Shown one piece after another: positions 1 through 12,557 of a stretch of DNA of 64,000 bases. The notes under the pieces are model-generated. The model searched no databases. It saw only the letters and a program-made list of their open reading frames with translations, and was not told the DNA's origin. The stretch comes from Agaricus subrufescens (Eukaryota > Basidiomycota > Agaricomycetes > Agaricales > Agaricaceae), in assembly GCA_029945375.1 (NCBI GenBank), contig CM057066.1, positions 372,001 through 436,000 on the forward strand, given 5' to 3'. Both the position numbers and the translations under genes were made by a program. Position 1 is the first letter of the stretch; each line of letters begins with the position of its first letter.

Positions 1-525
1 TCAGCGCCAGAATGCTTCGGGTTACTATGAAATGATCGGTGCCTATTAGGATTCTTCATTGGATACTCGGCGGTGATTTGGTGTATTGAGTCCTGCTAGT
101 AGCCGAATAGTCATAATTGTGAAGCCAGCGACCAGCATCGACTGCACATTGACGGATGCCGGATGTCGGATGAGGAGTGGGTGATTGCGAGGATCGTCAC
201 CCAGGTGATAATGTATAATGGTAGCGGCACCAATGCCGAGAGGTTGGTGAGAGTTCGGAAGACGTGAGATATGCTCGCCACATACTCTGCTCTCACACGA
301 ACCATCAACTCTTGACACAGGGGGCAAATGACGCGAAATACCTTTGCTCCTCCCGATCACCGGATCAACGATGGCCGAAAACATATGACCGTAATGGCCA
401 GGATGATCCACCACGAGGCGGGAGTCGAGGCAGCGGGGAATGAGCGGATCAGGGCCGTCCATGTGGATAATAAGACGTAAACGAGGAGAAAAACACTTTT
501 CCCCCGCTACGTGGCCCGGTCTTCC
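1..525. other. upstream intergenic region, no gene seen
   Basis: Open frames on both strands here lack a family signature and overlap one another. The stretch is best read as the 5' flank of the gene that starts at 526. No tRNA-like or repeat structure was noticed. Confidence 0.5.
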
Positions 526-3303
526 ATGGACTCCGCTTGTGCTCTCCACGGCCGCCGCAATTGCTGCCTCGCCAGTCCCCAGTTCCTCGAGTACATTGCC
601 AGCTATTCTGCCTCGCAGTCTGCGCTTGTCACGGCTTCTTCGGACTCGTCGACGTCGGAATCATCCACCACCACCGTCGTCGGTTCTCCGCCAGCCGAGC
701 CCGCACCTGCGCACGAAAAATCAGGGCAACTCACACCCCGTCAAACTGCTGCCAGACCAGCATCCATCCTCATTAAAGCTCGGGAAAACATGGACGGGCC
801 TCGTCCACAGCCTGTTCTCAGGCGCCACTCCTCCCCGACCGCCGCACCCGAGCCTCTTCGGTCGCCACCCACCGCTCCACCCCCCATGCCAACCTCTATC
901 CTAAATTCTCCCTCAAATCGTTCAATGACAGACTTTGCTGTAGTTCCCACAGCTCGTCGTCAGTCATTGAATTTTGCCACCGACGAAAATGCTGCCCGGC
1001 GGAACTCAAAAGCCGTGAACGCAGTGCCTCAACCCCCCATATATCCCCGCGCTAAAATCACAAAATTACCTGCCAAGTCGATCACTCGAGATATGCCTGG
1101 TGGTAGCCCAGCTTCTAGTGCAAGATCGCGGGCGAATGGTTCTAGCCACGATGCTTCCAAAGCCACAGTGACCCCGAAGCCGAAGAGCAGTACCCCGATC
1201 ACGCCCACCCCTGGCGCCAAAACTGCTTCTTCCTTCGGTCTGAAATCCCAGGCCACGAAACCTATGGCGTCAAGAGCTACAACCTCTGCGAAGCTCCCCA
1301 ATCCAACCAACCACGTTCATCTCTCTCGAAAATCCGAAACTATACCCATATCCTTCTTCGCCAAACTCTTTTCATCGAAATCCACCTACAGAAAGCGACA
1401 GTCTGACGTCTCAGATATCAAGGATGTTTTTGTCATTGACCCCGAGCTGGTTCTGCCAAGGGGGATGTTCAGAGCCCTGGATGACAGTTTCGTGGGATTA
1501 GGAAGGAAGGATTCATTTGATGAGGAGTTTGTTAGAGAGGAACACCCAGCTTATCCTGGTCTCGGGTTGAAAAGGAGTCGGACGTTCAGTGGCGCTGGTT
1601 CGGGTTCCCGAGCCAATGGTAGTCATCCATCACCTGCAGCTGCCAATGATAAAAAGAATTTGAAATTGGAAGTGGAAAATGGCGGAATTGATGTTGATGT
1701 TCATCTCGTTGCGTCTTTGGATCTTGATTCGACGCCAGCGAAAAGGACAACTCTTGATTTAAGACTACTACCGGACGAAAATTTCAAATTAGGGAATCAT
1801 CCTCTTGTTGCTCGTATAGTAAGCCCCCTTTTTTCGTGCCTTTTGGCCCCTTTTACACGTTGCTAACTGTGAGCGGCGCAGCACGCCTCGGAGAAACGGG
1901 CACCTTTTCATTTGACTGCGCGTACTTATGCCCTTCCACCGCCACCACCAAGTCTAGCGAATGAAACTGCGTCTCCGACACCGCTTGGGACACCTTCACC
2001 CGAAAATTGGACGCCAACCTCCTCCCCGAAACTGAACTCTTCAGCCATTAGACATCATCGTAGGGCTGCCACCAATCCCACTTCGATCAACTCCGTCCTT
2101 AACGGCGCTAATCATGTCCACCATCCCGCGTCGCTATCTACCATCTCCCTCTCTTCTCCATCTTATAATACCCCACTTTCCCCCTCTTCGTCTAAAATGT
2201 CATCAATGTTGGACAAGTCAAATATGGAAATTCAGATCCCGAGATCGTATAGGGGCCCTATAACAATTCATGTTGCTAGTGGGAATCTGGACGAACATAT
2301 CGTGTTTTCTAGGGAGATAAAAGAGAGGAGTGTGGTTTTGAGAGAGGGGAGGTTTGCGAGAGGATGTTTTGTGGGGAGGCAGGAGTTTGAAGGTGTAGAA
2401 GAGGAGGAAGTTGAGGGTGAGGAAGAGAGTGAGGTAGGAGATGGTGATAAGAAAGAAGATGGTGTGTGTGAGGTGTGTAAAGGAAATAAAGGCGAGAACG
2501 GCGTGGAAGAACGAAAAGTCGCTTCTCCGATTTTGGCTCCCGCAAACCATGGTAAAGCGACGGCTGCGTCGCAACCTTCTTCCGGCGATGCTTCATCTGA
2601 AGCGACAACGCCACTGCGAATAGTCAAACGCAAACCAATAAAATCATTTTCTTTGCAAGATTTGGAAGAAGAGTCGAATTCTACGCGGAAGGAGGGGTCA
2701 CTGTCACCGCCACTGCCACCACCGCAATCACCAACACCGCAACCATCCTCATCACCACTGCCAACCGTACCAGAACACACAACACCACCTTCCAGTCACA
2801 ATAGTTCACCATCTCCTCCACCATCCACCACTCCCAGCGATATCCTCAGTAATCGACCTAGTTTCCTCGACACTGATCCAACTCTGAATGGACGTGCGAG
2901 GAGGGCAGGGTTGACGGAACAACATGGGATGAACGTGGCACCGTATAAGTCTTCACCTTTGAGATTCTCTATGACGAGTGCTTCTTCGCCGGAATTACCT
3001 TTGTCCAGACGCGAGAATGGGTCGGTGATGCCGAGTTTGGAGGTGAATAAGAGGGGAGGACATGGACAAGGGGAAAGGGTTGTACAATTTGAGGAGTTGA
3101 CTTCTTTGCCTTCGTCATCGGATGAAGAGGGAGAGGAGGAGGAGGAGGAGGAGGAGGAGGAAAACGATGGAGCTGGCACTGGGAGTGGGAGTGTCGGTTA
3201 CGAAAGTGCTGAAGATGGGAGTGGGAGCGGAAGCGGACTCGAACTTGAAGAACTTTCACCGACTACAACTTTGGAAAATCATCAAGAGCCGGAACAACAC
3301 CCA

Positions 3304-3334
<31 letters not shown>

Positions 3335-3567
3335 CCCCACAACCACAACAACCACAACCACAACAAGAACCCATTCGATGTACATGTAATCACCAACTAC
3401 AAAAACGGGTCTCGCAAAAACAGGGCAAAAGTACTATTGTTAGGAAGAGGAGGGAATGGATCGGGGATAGGATTGATATAATGATTGGGAAGGGAAAAGT
3501 AAAGATTAAGTATGACGACGAGGTCGAAGCAAATACGAAGCGGAGTGGGAAGTGGTTTGGGAGGTAG
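526..3567 (+). CDS. disordered protein with DUF7330-like domain
   Basis: Two exons, 526-1818 and 1882-3567, give about 992 residues. The intron has GTAAGC, a GCTAAC branch-like site and CAG, and falls between codons. I start at ATG 526 (context cttccATGG) because the frame upstream has no other ATG. The N-terminal 300 residues are Ser/Pro/Ala-rich and probably disordered. A region reading PRSYRGPITIHVASGNLDEH, followed by RGCFVG and, much later, GDRIDIMIGKGKVKIKYDDE, resembles the basidiomycete DUF7330 domain, here split by a long low-complexity insertion. That insertion holds a Glu run (about 3120-3165) and a Gln run encoded by CAG/CAA (about 3300-3370). DUF7330 function is unknown to me. 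The family call is from memory and could be wrong; that the gene is real is well supported by frame length. Confidence 0.7.
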
Positions 3568-4176
3568 GTGATATGTGTTCAGATGCGTGGCTTGTTTTCT
3601 TTTTTTTTCTTTTCTTTTTATTTTTTAATTTTTGCTTTATTTTTTCTTTTTCTTTTCTTTTTCTTTTTTGGACTTTGGAATGTGGACTGTTCTGTTAAGT
3701 ATCCGCGAGCACGATTCCACTTAATATGCCCTTTTCTTTTTCAACGGTTTTTTTGCTTTGAGAGTAGACATTTCTTTTGGTATGGTGTCGCATTCGTGTG
3801 ATTGTGTTGAATGTAGGAAGGACTTTTTTTGTAGCTTTTATCCTGACCTCAAGTTGTTTTTTTTATGTTTTTTTTTGTCCATCCGGTTGTTCGGTATAAC
3901 CCTATTAGGTGTCTTGGGTCTCTCTTTTGTTACGATCGCATGTCATTTTCGAAATCTTGTTTCGAACGAGAAGTAGTAGCACACTTTTGTTTTCGCTCTT
4001 GGAAACGGGAAGAGATGATATATGTAGGAAGTTGGGGAGGAAAAGTAGTCGACAGATAAATACAAGTGTATGGTAGTAAATAAAAAGAATAACAAAGTTG
4101 AGATATTGAAGGGGCGCGTTGGACAGTGAAATGAGTTTATCTACAAACACTGGGTCTAACGCCCCTAATCAAGATG
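3568..4176. other. convergent 3' flanks, T-rich
   Basis: The space lies between two genes that face each other. It is strongly T-rich on the + strand (long TTTTC runs at about 3590-3670 and 3850-3880), as expected of 3' untranslated and termination regions. The short frames are not credible genes. Confidence 0.5.
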
Positions 4177-5250
4177 TTAAAAAGTATATTTTCGATAACC
4201 AGGCGGGTAAATAGTGGATCTCTGTGATGGGATATCTTCCAGTAAAAAGTCGGATTCACTAGTTCGTTGATAGCGGCTGGAGATCGGGAGCTTATGCACC
4301 ATCTGAAGAATGTATCGCTTGTATCTTTTGTAAAAGATAGTCCGGAACGCGATAATAAAACTGAAGCGAGATCAGTAAGTAATTCATAGTGAGGTGGTGA
4401 AGACAAGACGAACAGAATACAGGCGGACAACGACAGAGGCCATACAGATGTCTTCGACCGTGGTTTGGCGAGTAAATCGTCTTCACCTTGATCTGCATTG
4501 GCCGGTGGTAGCGTTTCTTCGTCTCCCGGGTCGGGTAGCCCGCCTTCAGAGTCGTCTTTCCTATCACGGACGGTGATTTCGGGACAGCCATATTCGGATG
4601 TCCAACTGAAAACATGGGATCCCTGCCATCGGTACAAATGTTCAAGTTTTGGGGTTGAAGTTTCTGGTGATGTCTAAAAAAAGACATGATATCAAACTCA
4701 TGATCTGACATATGGGAGATATATGGATATGGGTCGTCGAACCTTATCGCAGTAAATGTGAAATACCGCTTTTTGTTTCATGTTCATGTAATCTAATCCT
4801 CGTACGGTGAGTTGAAGATGAGGCCCTCGAATGTCTGTTCCCGTAGTTGTGTTTGTGATACGGAATTTGGGCTTAATGTGACTGATGGCGACGGGGACGA
4901 CCTGGATTATTCTGGGTGGTTCCGAAGGATGATTTGGTCGAGTGTTGATGGCTTGCATACAAACTAGAGAATCATTGGGGCACTGGATTAAAGAATGGGG
5001 GGTGAGTATCTGATCAAGGGTGGGGAGTAGGGAGACTAGCCTGCAATTCCTCAGGTAATGTGCCGTCTTTCTCGATACCCTTCCCTAAAGCTATTTCATA
5101 AACATAATTTGTACGTGTCGGTAGTGTTTCTTCACTGAACTCATGTTTGAAAGATTGATGATGCGAAAACAGTGGGCATAAATCATATGAAAAAACGTGA
5201 GATGTGTTGGAAAATGAGTAACTGAAGTCGAGGGAACACTCCATAGTCAT
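4177..5250 (-). CDS. Atg27/MRH-type single-pass membrane protein
   Basis: Exons on the minus strand: 5041-~5250, 4743-4982, 4405-4673 and 4177-4360. The product has a Cys-rich lumenal part (FDL-like YDLCPLF, then CPNDSLVC, IIQVVPVAISHIKPKF, KQKAVFHIYCDK) and HVFSWTSEYGC before one hydrophobic segment (about WPLSLSACILFVFFIIAF), then a basic short cytosolic tail. Order and spacing match the mannose-6-phosphate-receptor-homology fold of Atg27, which in yeast cycles between Golgi, endosome and vacuole and helps Atg9 traffic. The intron 4983-5040 fits best with a GC donor (GCTAGT); a GT donor four bases later with an acceptor at 4966 is the alternative and loses the CPND segment. The 5' end is unresolved: ATG 5250 gives no signal peptide, so an upstream exon is likely. 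Confidence 0.65.
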
Positions 5251-5724
5251 AGTCAATGGGGCAGTAGAGAGATATTGTCCCCATATTTGAAAAAAAGGAA
5301 AGGACTTGGGTACATTTTGGTCAGTTGACCCTCGGGAGACAATGTGATAATAGATAACTCCAGTGCTCCAAATTGGTCTTTCGAGCACATGTATGTCGAG
5401 GCACTGACGGGGCTTAGCGGAGCTTGACAGTATTTAAAACTTTGACCTGGTCCTCGTGACAGTCACGTATCCAAAGAGTCGCATGGTGCGCGCTATACCG
5501 GGTCATCTAAGCGCCTTAACTCTCACACTCACTTTCTCTGCATCCGTCGAAGTTCGTCTCCACACCTCGACGAAGCATATGATCAGCATGTCGGGCGGGC
5601 CGCTCTTTCGTTTTCCGTCGTGTCTCTAATATTGTTCAAAGTCCCCACCCACGTTAGAACACATGATCTTTGATTAGTGAACGCTATAACTATTGGGTGG
5701 CGCTGAGTTGGACCTCAGCGTCAA
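5251..5724. other. divergent promoter region
   Basis: This space lies between an Atg27-like gene (-) and the PL26 gene (+). It may contain the missing first exon of the former. I see no recognisable operator or repeat. Confidence 0.4.
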
Positions 5725-8700
5725 ATGACTTCGCCAACTGCTGCTATACATTGGCTTGATGGGTCCCCGCCAGCGTTTACCCCGTCGGGGACTGCCTTTG
5801 GTATCCCTTGGTCTCAAGGGCAAATTGACCGAACAACGCCGTTGAAGATTCGATCATCTTCTACGAGTTATCCCTTGCAGAGTTGGCCTCTTGCATAGTA
5901 ATAATTATGTCGATAACTCGTGATTGCTAGAACTGAGATGCAATTCATCCAGCTGGCCTGATGGTACTCTGAAATGGTCTGGACATGCGCTTCCGGCGAA
6001 TATAGCGATCGACTCTCAAGAATTGACTGTATCTCCTGGGACTCCCACTGAACCTGGCTCACCAGTATCAGTAAAGCATGATGAGAATGCTACAGTGGTT
6101 TCAACCGGACCTTTCTCTGGTGATTATATATAATCTTTCTTCGTTTGTAAAAACTAATCAATGTCTCTACAGTTCATTTTAATGCGCCAGGCTCAACGGT
6201 TCCAATATCCTCGGTCGTTTTGAACGGTAAAAGTCTCGCTCAAAATGCGTCTCTCGTACTTCACATCCAGAATGCCCCGGACCCTGATTTGGCACTCATT
6301 CAAACTGGCACCACACAAATCCCTGTCATCCAGACGATGACTGGTAAGATTGATACTGTTGACGTTGAACAGCAAGGGCCTGTCCGTGCCGTAATCAAGG
6401 TTAAATTGGTTCTATAAAATCTTACCACGGATTTATCTTACAAGGTGGCTCTGACAGATGACAGGGAAATATACCGCGACGACAGGCGCTCAGCATGCAG
6501 ACTTTCTTCCCTTTACTCTGAGGTTCTACATCTCCGCTGGAGCTACGAGTGTCCGAATGGTTCACTTCTTCATATACGATGGCGATCAAACCAAAGACTT
6601 CATCAAGGGCCTTGGCTTGACTTTTGCGACACCAATGACGGACCAACTTCAGGACAGACACGTCCGGTTTATGTCCTCTCCCTTTCCCAATGCTTCTGCC
6701 TCCGAGCCAGATAAATCGGGCCCTGCGGTAGCCGGTATGCAAGAACGTTATACGTCAATTTGATGTTATTATTCAATTATAAACTTTAAGGTGTTTGGGG
6801 CGAACCAGCACGTGTCGTTTCCGGGCTTCGTCGGGACGCCACCGCTCCGGTGCTTAATGCTCAATTCAATGGGACACCGACACCTCCTTTAAACACTTGG
6901 CCAACGACTGTCTCAGGGGGTCTCAACGACCTGGCGGTAAGAACAAAATATTCCGTCTATTATGCTTGCCTCTGAACTCTTCAAATTAATTTTCAGGCTT
7001 GGTCAGACTATTCGCTCGACCAACTTTCCCCGTCCTATTTCTCCATCAGTAAACGTACGAACGCTAGTACGAAGGCCAATTGGGTCGATCATGCTGGTCA
7101 TGGAACAAGGGCCGCAGGGTTAGGATACGTAGGAGGCGCTACAAATGGAGGTGTAGTTTTCGGACTACGTGGTAAGTGAAACCCAGCACCTGCATCCCTA
7201 TGATATTGAGTTGACTGGTGTATAGATTTCTGGCAGGGAGCTCCCAGGAGTTTACATATAAGAAATATGGCGGAGGATACAGCAAACGTGACGCTCTGGG
7301 CTTGGAGTCCTCGAGTATGTATGCCTCAATGTTATATAGATATTGTTTCTGATATGGATTGCTCAGGCTCCAACTATGGATATGCGGCATTACGACATTG
7401 TTCCTCATGGTGTAAGCAGAATCGCTACAGCAGCGTTCTACCATGTTAAGCTGTCTTAGCTTGATCTCGCATATGAAGATGTTGGTGATCCAGACCCAAC
7501 TCCTATCGGAATCGGAAGGTCGTATGAAATTTCTCTGCAACTCTTCTCGGCCACACCCAGTAGGTCCGACTTATCGAAACTAGCTGGTGTACATGTGTGT
7601 TTCTATCATATTTGTTTTTGCAAATCTATTGACTGTTTATAGACGCGGGTTCCCCAGCTTGTTGCCACACCCGAGTTTTACGTGTCAAAGAAATTATTTG
7701 GTGGTCGTTGGAATGTACCTGATACAACACGAAGTGGCGCTGCGGCAATTGAAAAACAGAAAAGCGACCTATTGGATTTCTACATCAAGGTGAACATCTC
7801 CGCTTGACGTTAATGACCAGCCAATTCTAATACCTACGAACAGGAAATTGACCAAAGACAGTTCTACGGATTCTGGAACTACGGTGATGTTATGCATACT
7901 TATGATCAAACGAGGCATGACTGGCGATATGATGTTGGCGGCTTTGCTTGGGACAACGGTGAACTCGGTAGGTGCCCCTTTCTCTGGGTACCTTTAGTCG
8001 CCCCCTCACGTTGTTCATCTAGGAACCGATCTTTGGCTATGGCTCTCATTTTTCCGTACGGGCCGTGCGGATGTCTTCCGTATCGCTCATGCTTTAACGC
8101 GCCATCTTTCCGAGACTGATACGCATCACACCGGACCTTTTGCGGGACTTGGCTCAAGACACAACGTTAGTCATTGGGGAGATGGCGCCAAAGAGGCGCG
8201 AATTACCGGAAGCTGGTTAAGGAGACCATTCTATTATCTCACAAGTGAGCATTAGTGAAACGCCAGAGAGAAAGTACTGATTATATTCCTGTTAGCGGAC
8301 GAGTTGATGGGAGATATCATGGATCTGATGCTTCAGGCTGACCAGACGATTATGGTATGGGATCCACTTCGAAAGGTTTTACCGCCTCCACCTCCGCAGG
8401 GGCCTGGTCGGCTGAGGATCGGGCCTGACTGGACCGCTTTGGCCGGTAATTGGTTTACCAAATGGGAGAGAACTGTAAGCTTTTTTATGACTATCTACTA
8501 TCTCGCATTGATCGCAAAACGCACAAGATGGATAATCAATGGCTTGAGAGGTTGGAGACTGGTATGGTGAGGTTACTATGAATGCGTCTGTTTTCAATAA
8601 CTTAACCCGGTCATAGAGAGATATTGGCGGTTTCAAGTTCGGACTATTCACGGGAAATGGATCGGCTGTTGGATGGAATGCAGATACAGCTCATATGGTT

Positions 8701-9520
8701 GATGAGGGCGGCGAAGGCACTGGCGCGTAAGTTCTCAGTGCAAGTCATAAGCATTGCAGCGTGAATTAAATTGCTTTCAAGCTATGATCTCATGATGTTT
8801 TTTGGCGGTGGCGAGTTCCTGATGGAAGCCATGGATCTGGATGTTATTCGCAATGACGTACCGGAGTTTGATGCTGCCTGGCTGGATTTCTGTCGTCTAT
8901 ATAATGGTACCGATGCAGAGTGAGCCTCGGAGAATCTTTCGGATGCGTTCCAGGAACTAATGTTCGGATCTTCAGGAAGACAGCTAGGTATGGGAAGACA
9001 TTCTCAAGTGGAGGTTTTGAACAGGTGCTGTGCTGTTCCTGTCTGAGTGCAAACAGCGTCATTTTCTCATACGGTCTTTGATAGCTGTATGCAAAGCTGC
9101 AAGCTTACGCGGGCCAGCGTTTAAATCAAGTTGAACTCGAGCAGGGGGCGTGGAACATTTTGAATAAGAACACCACCGGTGTATTTCCACCGGCGACCTC
9201 GGTCGGAGGAACGGATGTGTTAAATCCCGTCACGGAGGTAATACATTCTCACATGAATGATAGGATGTAGCTGACTGCGAGGTGTCTCCGAAATCAAGAT
9301 TGTAAATTTGGCTACCAACGATGCCGCTCAACTCTCTCTCTCCGAGTTTGCGGTCCTTGCGATTGCCCCAGACCTAGCCCCAAATCAGGTGGTGGACTCG
9401 CGTGAAGGGGATGAAGCGACTGTAGTCAATTTTGATAAAACTCCTAGTGTTCCTAAGGACTCGGACTTGACGGAAAGGAGATCGAGTGGGAAGTGGAAGA
9501 AATTGTTTTGTATATTTTGA
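5725..9520 (+). CDS. PL26 exo-rhamnogalacturonan lyase-like protein
   Basis: Nineteen exons: 5725-5897, 5953-6119, 6173-6399, 6458-6734, 6791-6936, 6997-7171, 7226-7314, 7367-7411, 7460-7594, 7643-7789, 7844-7967, 8023-8244, 8296-8474, 8528-8566, 8617-8726, 8782-8919, 8976-9024, 9085-9237 and 9299-9520, about 938 residues with phases that all agree. Landmarks: FGIPWSQG near residue 27, AYWPDGTLKWSGHA near 57, VHFFIYDGDQ, DFWQGAP, VTLWAWSPRAPTMDMRHYD, PQLVATPEFY, FWNYGDVMHTYD and a RHNVSHWGD stretch. These are the hallmarks of the PcRGLX/YetA-like family (PL26), which removes unsaturated galacturonosyl-rhamnose from rhamnogalacturonan I ends. There is no signal peptide at the chosen start, so the enzyme may be cytosolic or exported unconventionally. 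The last acceptor (9298) was chosen because an earlier AG breaks the frame. Confidence 0.85.
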
Positions 9521-10519
9521 TGGGGATAGCTGTGATCCCTGGTTGCCCTCGCTTATTAGACAAGATCAGGTGTGGAAGAGTGCCTCATGTGTTCACGATA
9601 TTTGAAATTTATGATAAGTGACTGTACAAATCATGTGCAGACATATCTTGGTTTTTTGGGTAACTCGTTTACTCCTTCAAATTACCTTGCTTTTTACAAT
9701 GCAAATGCTATTCAATTCTAATAACAGTAAAAGTGGGGTTAACTTGAAGGAAGCTCATTGGATAATCTAACCATGAAAATCAGCTAGCTTCTTTGATCAC
9801 CCTGAGTAGAGATCTGAGTAGATGACCATGTCCTAAAAATGCCCTATAGAGCAAGAAGACCTGTCAGCCCTCGGCTGCGTCAATTTAATGGGTCTTTCCT
9901 GTTCCACTCGTCGTGACTATTTTTCCGAATTTTAAGAATAGTAATTTATTCACACTGAGTTACGTTCATGGGCAGATCAACGTTGGAAACTATGTGGGAC
10001 ATCATGAGAGCTCTTTGAGACTCTTTTAGCTCGATCAGTGGGTGTTGGTCCGCCCGAACATATTCATTGTTTAGCAATAGGCACAAAATTACTGTTGATA
10101 AAAAAGTTCATCGCTGAGGGGGTAGAGATGCCCTGGCTTCTTCGTTACTATGAGCGAGGCGGTGTAATTTTCCGATCTTTATGCTGGCTAGTAACCAGAA
10201 TATTGTACTTGGTTAAGGTCGCTTCTCGGAACATTGCCTCTTCTCAACAACTCTTTGATTCTGAACTGACTTCGGAGGAGAATTTCCAGCCTGAGGACCA
10301 GTGTGAGATTGAGTCTGTGCCTTTTATTTGACCGAGAATTGGCCGCATAGTATAATGGCAAGCTGAGTAGAAACGCAGGAGAAAGGGTCTGTTCAGCTCT
10401 TGGCCTTTATGTCGGCCATTCAACATGATTGTAACATGGCTGATGTCGATGAATCAACGAGATTTTGGAGTTGCAGCACAGGTGTGGTGGGTTACATAAT
10501 ACGAAAAGCCCGACTTTTA

Positions 10520-10525
10520 CCCCGC
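10520..10525 (-). promoter_or_regulatory. possible CreA/Mig1-type site
   Basis: CCCCGC on the + strand reads GCGGGG on the other strand, which fits SYGGRG, the carbon-catabolite-repressor consensus known from fungal cellulase promoters. Six bases occur often by chance, so this is only a candidate. Confidence 0.25.
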
Positions 10526-10750
10526 ATCCTATCGGGGAATCTTTGTTTGAAGCACCCATTACGGTCTCATAGACTGCATCGGCGAAACCCAACCCGCATG
10601 CATTTGTCTCGGTCTCAATCAACTTTGACACATATGTGTCGTTGGCGACCGTAATGTCCCTCTGACGTATCAGGAGTGCCGCTGAATTCTCCCGATCAGC
10701 CCAGTATCTGATGTTCTCGTTCCGAAGAGTCTCCAGGCGTCTTTGTATTG

Positions 10751-10755
10751 CCAAT
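10751..10755 (+). promoter_or_regulatory. CCAAT box
   Basis: A CCAAT pentamer lies about 140 bases before the start codon of the GH7 gene, a usual position for HAP-complex binding in fungal cellulase promoters. It is short and could be chance. Confidence 0.3.
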
Positions 10756-10814
10756 GTAGAGGCGATGCACAAGCACTTTTCGTTGCATTAACGGCCGGTG
10801 TTTCTCCGTTCAAA

Positions 10815-10820
10815 CTGGGG
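10815..10820 (+). promoter_or_regulatory. possible CreA/Mig1-type site next to TATA box
   Basis: CTGGGG fits SYGGRG and abuts the TATA box, a position where a repressor could block the basal machinery. That role is inference. Confidence 0.3.
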
Positions 10821-10827
10821 TATAAAA
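10821..10827 (+). promoter_or_regulatory. TATA box of GH7 gene
   Basis: A perfect TATAAAA lies 74 bases upstream of the ATG at 10895, a normal distance for a highly expressed secreted enzyme gene in fungi. Confidence 0.7.
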
Positions 10828-10894
10828 CCTGCAAACTGAGGACCGGAAACCTCATCAGCTAGCTGGTATCACACATCCTTCACCGGATCTCAAA

Positions 10895-12557
10895 ATGTTC
10901 CCGAAATCCATTCTCCTCGCCCTCTCCTTCACCGCTATGGCCCTCGGCCAGCAAGTCGGTACCAACATGGCCGAGAGCCACCCTTCCCTCACCTGGCAAA
11001 AGTGTACCAGCTCCGGTTGTTCAAACGTTAACGGCAAAGTCGTCCTTGACGCTAACTGGCGTTGGACTCACGACGTCGGCGGATTCACCAACTGCTACAC
11101 CGGTAACACATGGGATGAAACTCTCTGTCCCGATGGTGCCACCTGTGCCAAGAACTGTGCACTCGATGGCGCTGACTACCAGGGCACATACGGTGTCTCT
11201 GCCTCCGGCTCCGCTCTTACTCTCAAATTCGTCACTACAAGCCAACAGAAGAACATCGGTTCTCGTCTCTACCTGATGGCTGACGATTCCAACTATCAGA
11301 TGTTCAACCTCCTGAACCAGGAGTTCACTTTTGATGTCGACGTCTCCCAGCTTCCTTGTGGTCTTAACGGTGCCGTTTACTTCTCGGAGATGGCTAAGGA
11401 TGGTGGTATGTCTGCCAACTCTGGCAACAAGGCTGGTGCCAAGTACGGTACTGGTTACTGTGACTCGCAGTGCCCTCGTGACATCAAGTTCATCAACGGA
11501 GTTGTAAGTTTCTATATCCTTTCGCTATTAAAAGCTTAACTGAGTATATATAACCCATTAGGCCAACAGTGAAGGATGGGAAGGGTCGCCCAATGATGCC
11601 AACGCTGGAACCGGTAACTTCGGAGCCTGCTGCTCTGAAATGGATATCTGGGAAGCCAACTCCATCTCCGCCGCCGTCACTCCCCACCCTTGTACCGGCA
11701 CCGGTCTCCAGCGCTGCTCGGGCAACACTTGCTCAGTCAACGACCGTTACGCGACTGTTTGTGACCCCGACGGTTGCGACTTCAACTCCTACCGTATGGG
11801 AGACAAGACTTTCTACGGTCCCGGCATGACCGTTGACACCAAATCCCCCATCACCGTCGTTACTCAGTTCATCACCGACAGTGGCTCCGCCAGCGGCACC
11901 CTCACAGAAATCCGCCGTATTTACGTCCAGAACGGCAAGGTTATCCAGAACTCCAACGTTAGTGTCCCCGGAATGGATTCCGGCAACTCCATCACCGAGG
12001 ACTACTGTGACCAGGCTAAGTCTGCCTTCGGTGACGAGCCATCATTCCAGAACAAGGGTGGATTGTCTGGTATGGGTAAGGCGATGAGCCGTGGAATGGT
12101 TCTCGTCCTTTCTCTCTGGGATGACCACGCCGTCAACATGTTGTGGCTCGACTCTGACTACCCCACCGACGCCGACCCAAGCACACCAGGAATTTCCCGT
12201 GGTACCTGCTCTACCGACTCCGGCAAGCCCACTGATGTCGAGTCCAACGCTGCCAACTCTCAAGTCACCTACTCCAACATCAAGTTCGGTGACCTCAACT
12301 CCACCTTCAAGGCGGGAGGCGGTGGAACCACCACTAACCCCGGTAACCCCACCACCACCCGGCCCAGCTCAGGCTCGCAGACCATGTGGGGTCAATGGTG
12401 AGTTTCGAATCTCGAGTCTTTGGAAGACGAATTTTGAGAGCTGACTGTTTCTTTCTTTTCTTTTCTTAGCGGTGGACAAGGCTGGACTGGTCCCACTACA
12501 TGCCAATCTCCCGCGACTTGCCACGTCGTCAACGACTTCTACAGTCAATGCTTCTAA
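10895..12557 (+). CDS. cbhI: GH7 cellobiohydrolase with CBM1 (CBHI type)
   Basis: Three exons: 10895-11503, 11562-12397 and 12470-12557, 510 residues. A signal peptide of about 18 residues precedes mature QQVGTN. The catalytic GH7 core runs to about residue 450; the motif SEMDIWEAN carries nucleophile Glu229, Asp231 and acid/base Glu234 (precursor numbering), with the usual ring of cysteines. A Gly/Thr/Pro linker ([19 protein letters not shown]) joins a C-terminal CBM1 with four cysteines ([13 protein letters not shown]... to ..FYSQCF). It releases cellobiose from the reducing ends of crystalline cellulose, outside the cell. Coding sequence is strongly C-biased at third positions compared with neighbours, as in highly expressed fungal genes. 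The last intron splits the cysteine codon of WGQC, so reading through it would destroy the binding module. Confidence 0.97.

Larger units (their letters stand above)
9521..10894. other. intergenic region and GH7 promoter
   Basis: About 1.4 kb with no convincing gene. A 97-codon frame at 10038-10331 has no family signature. The right end holds the promoter of the cellobiohydrolase gene (annotated separately). Confidence 0.5.

Noticed and set aside
10038..10331. 97-codon plus-strand frame in front of the GH7 gene
   Set aside because: No recognisable domain, starts in promoter territory and has no supporting splice partners.
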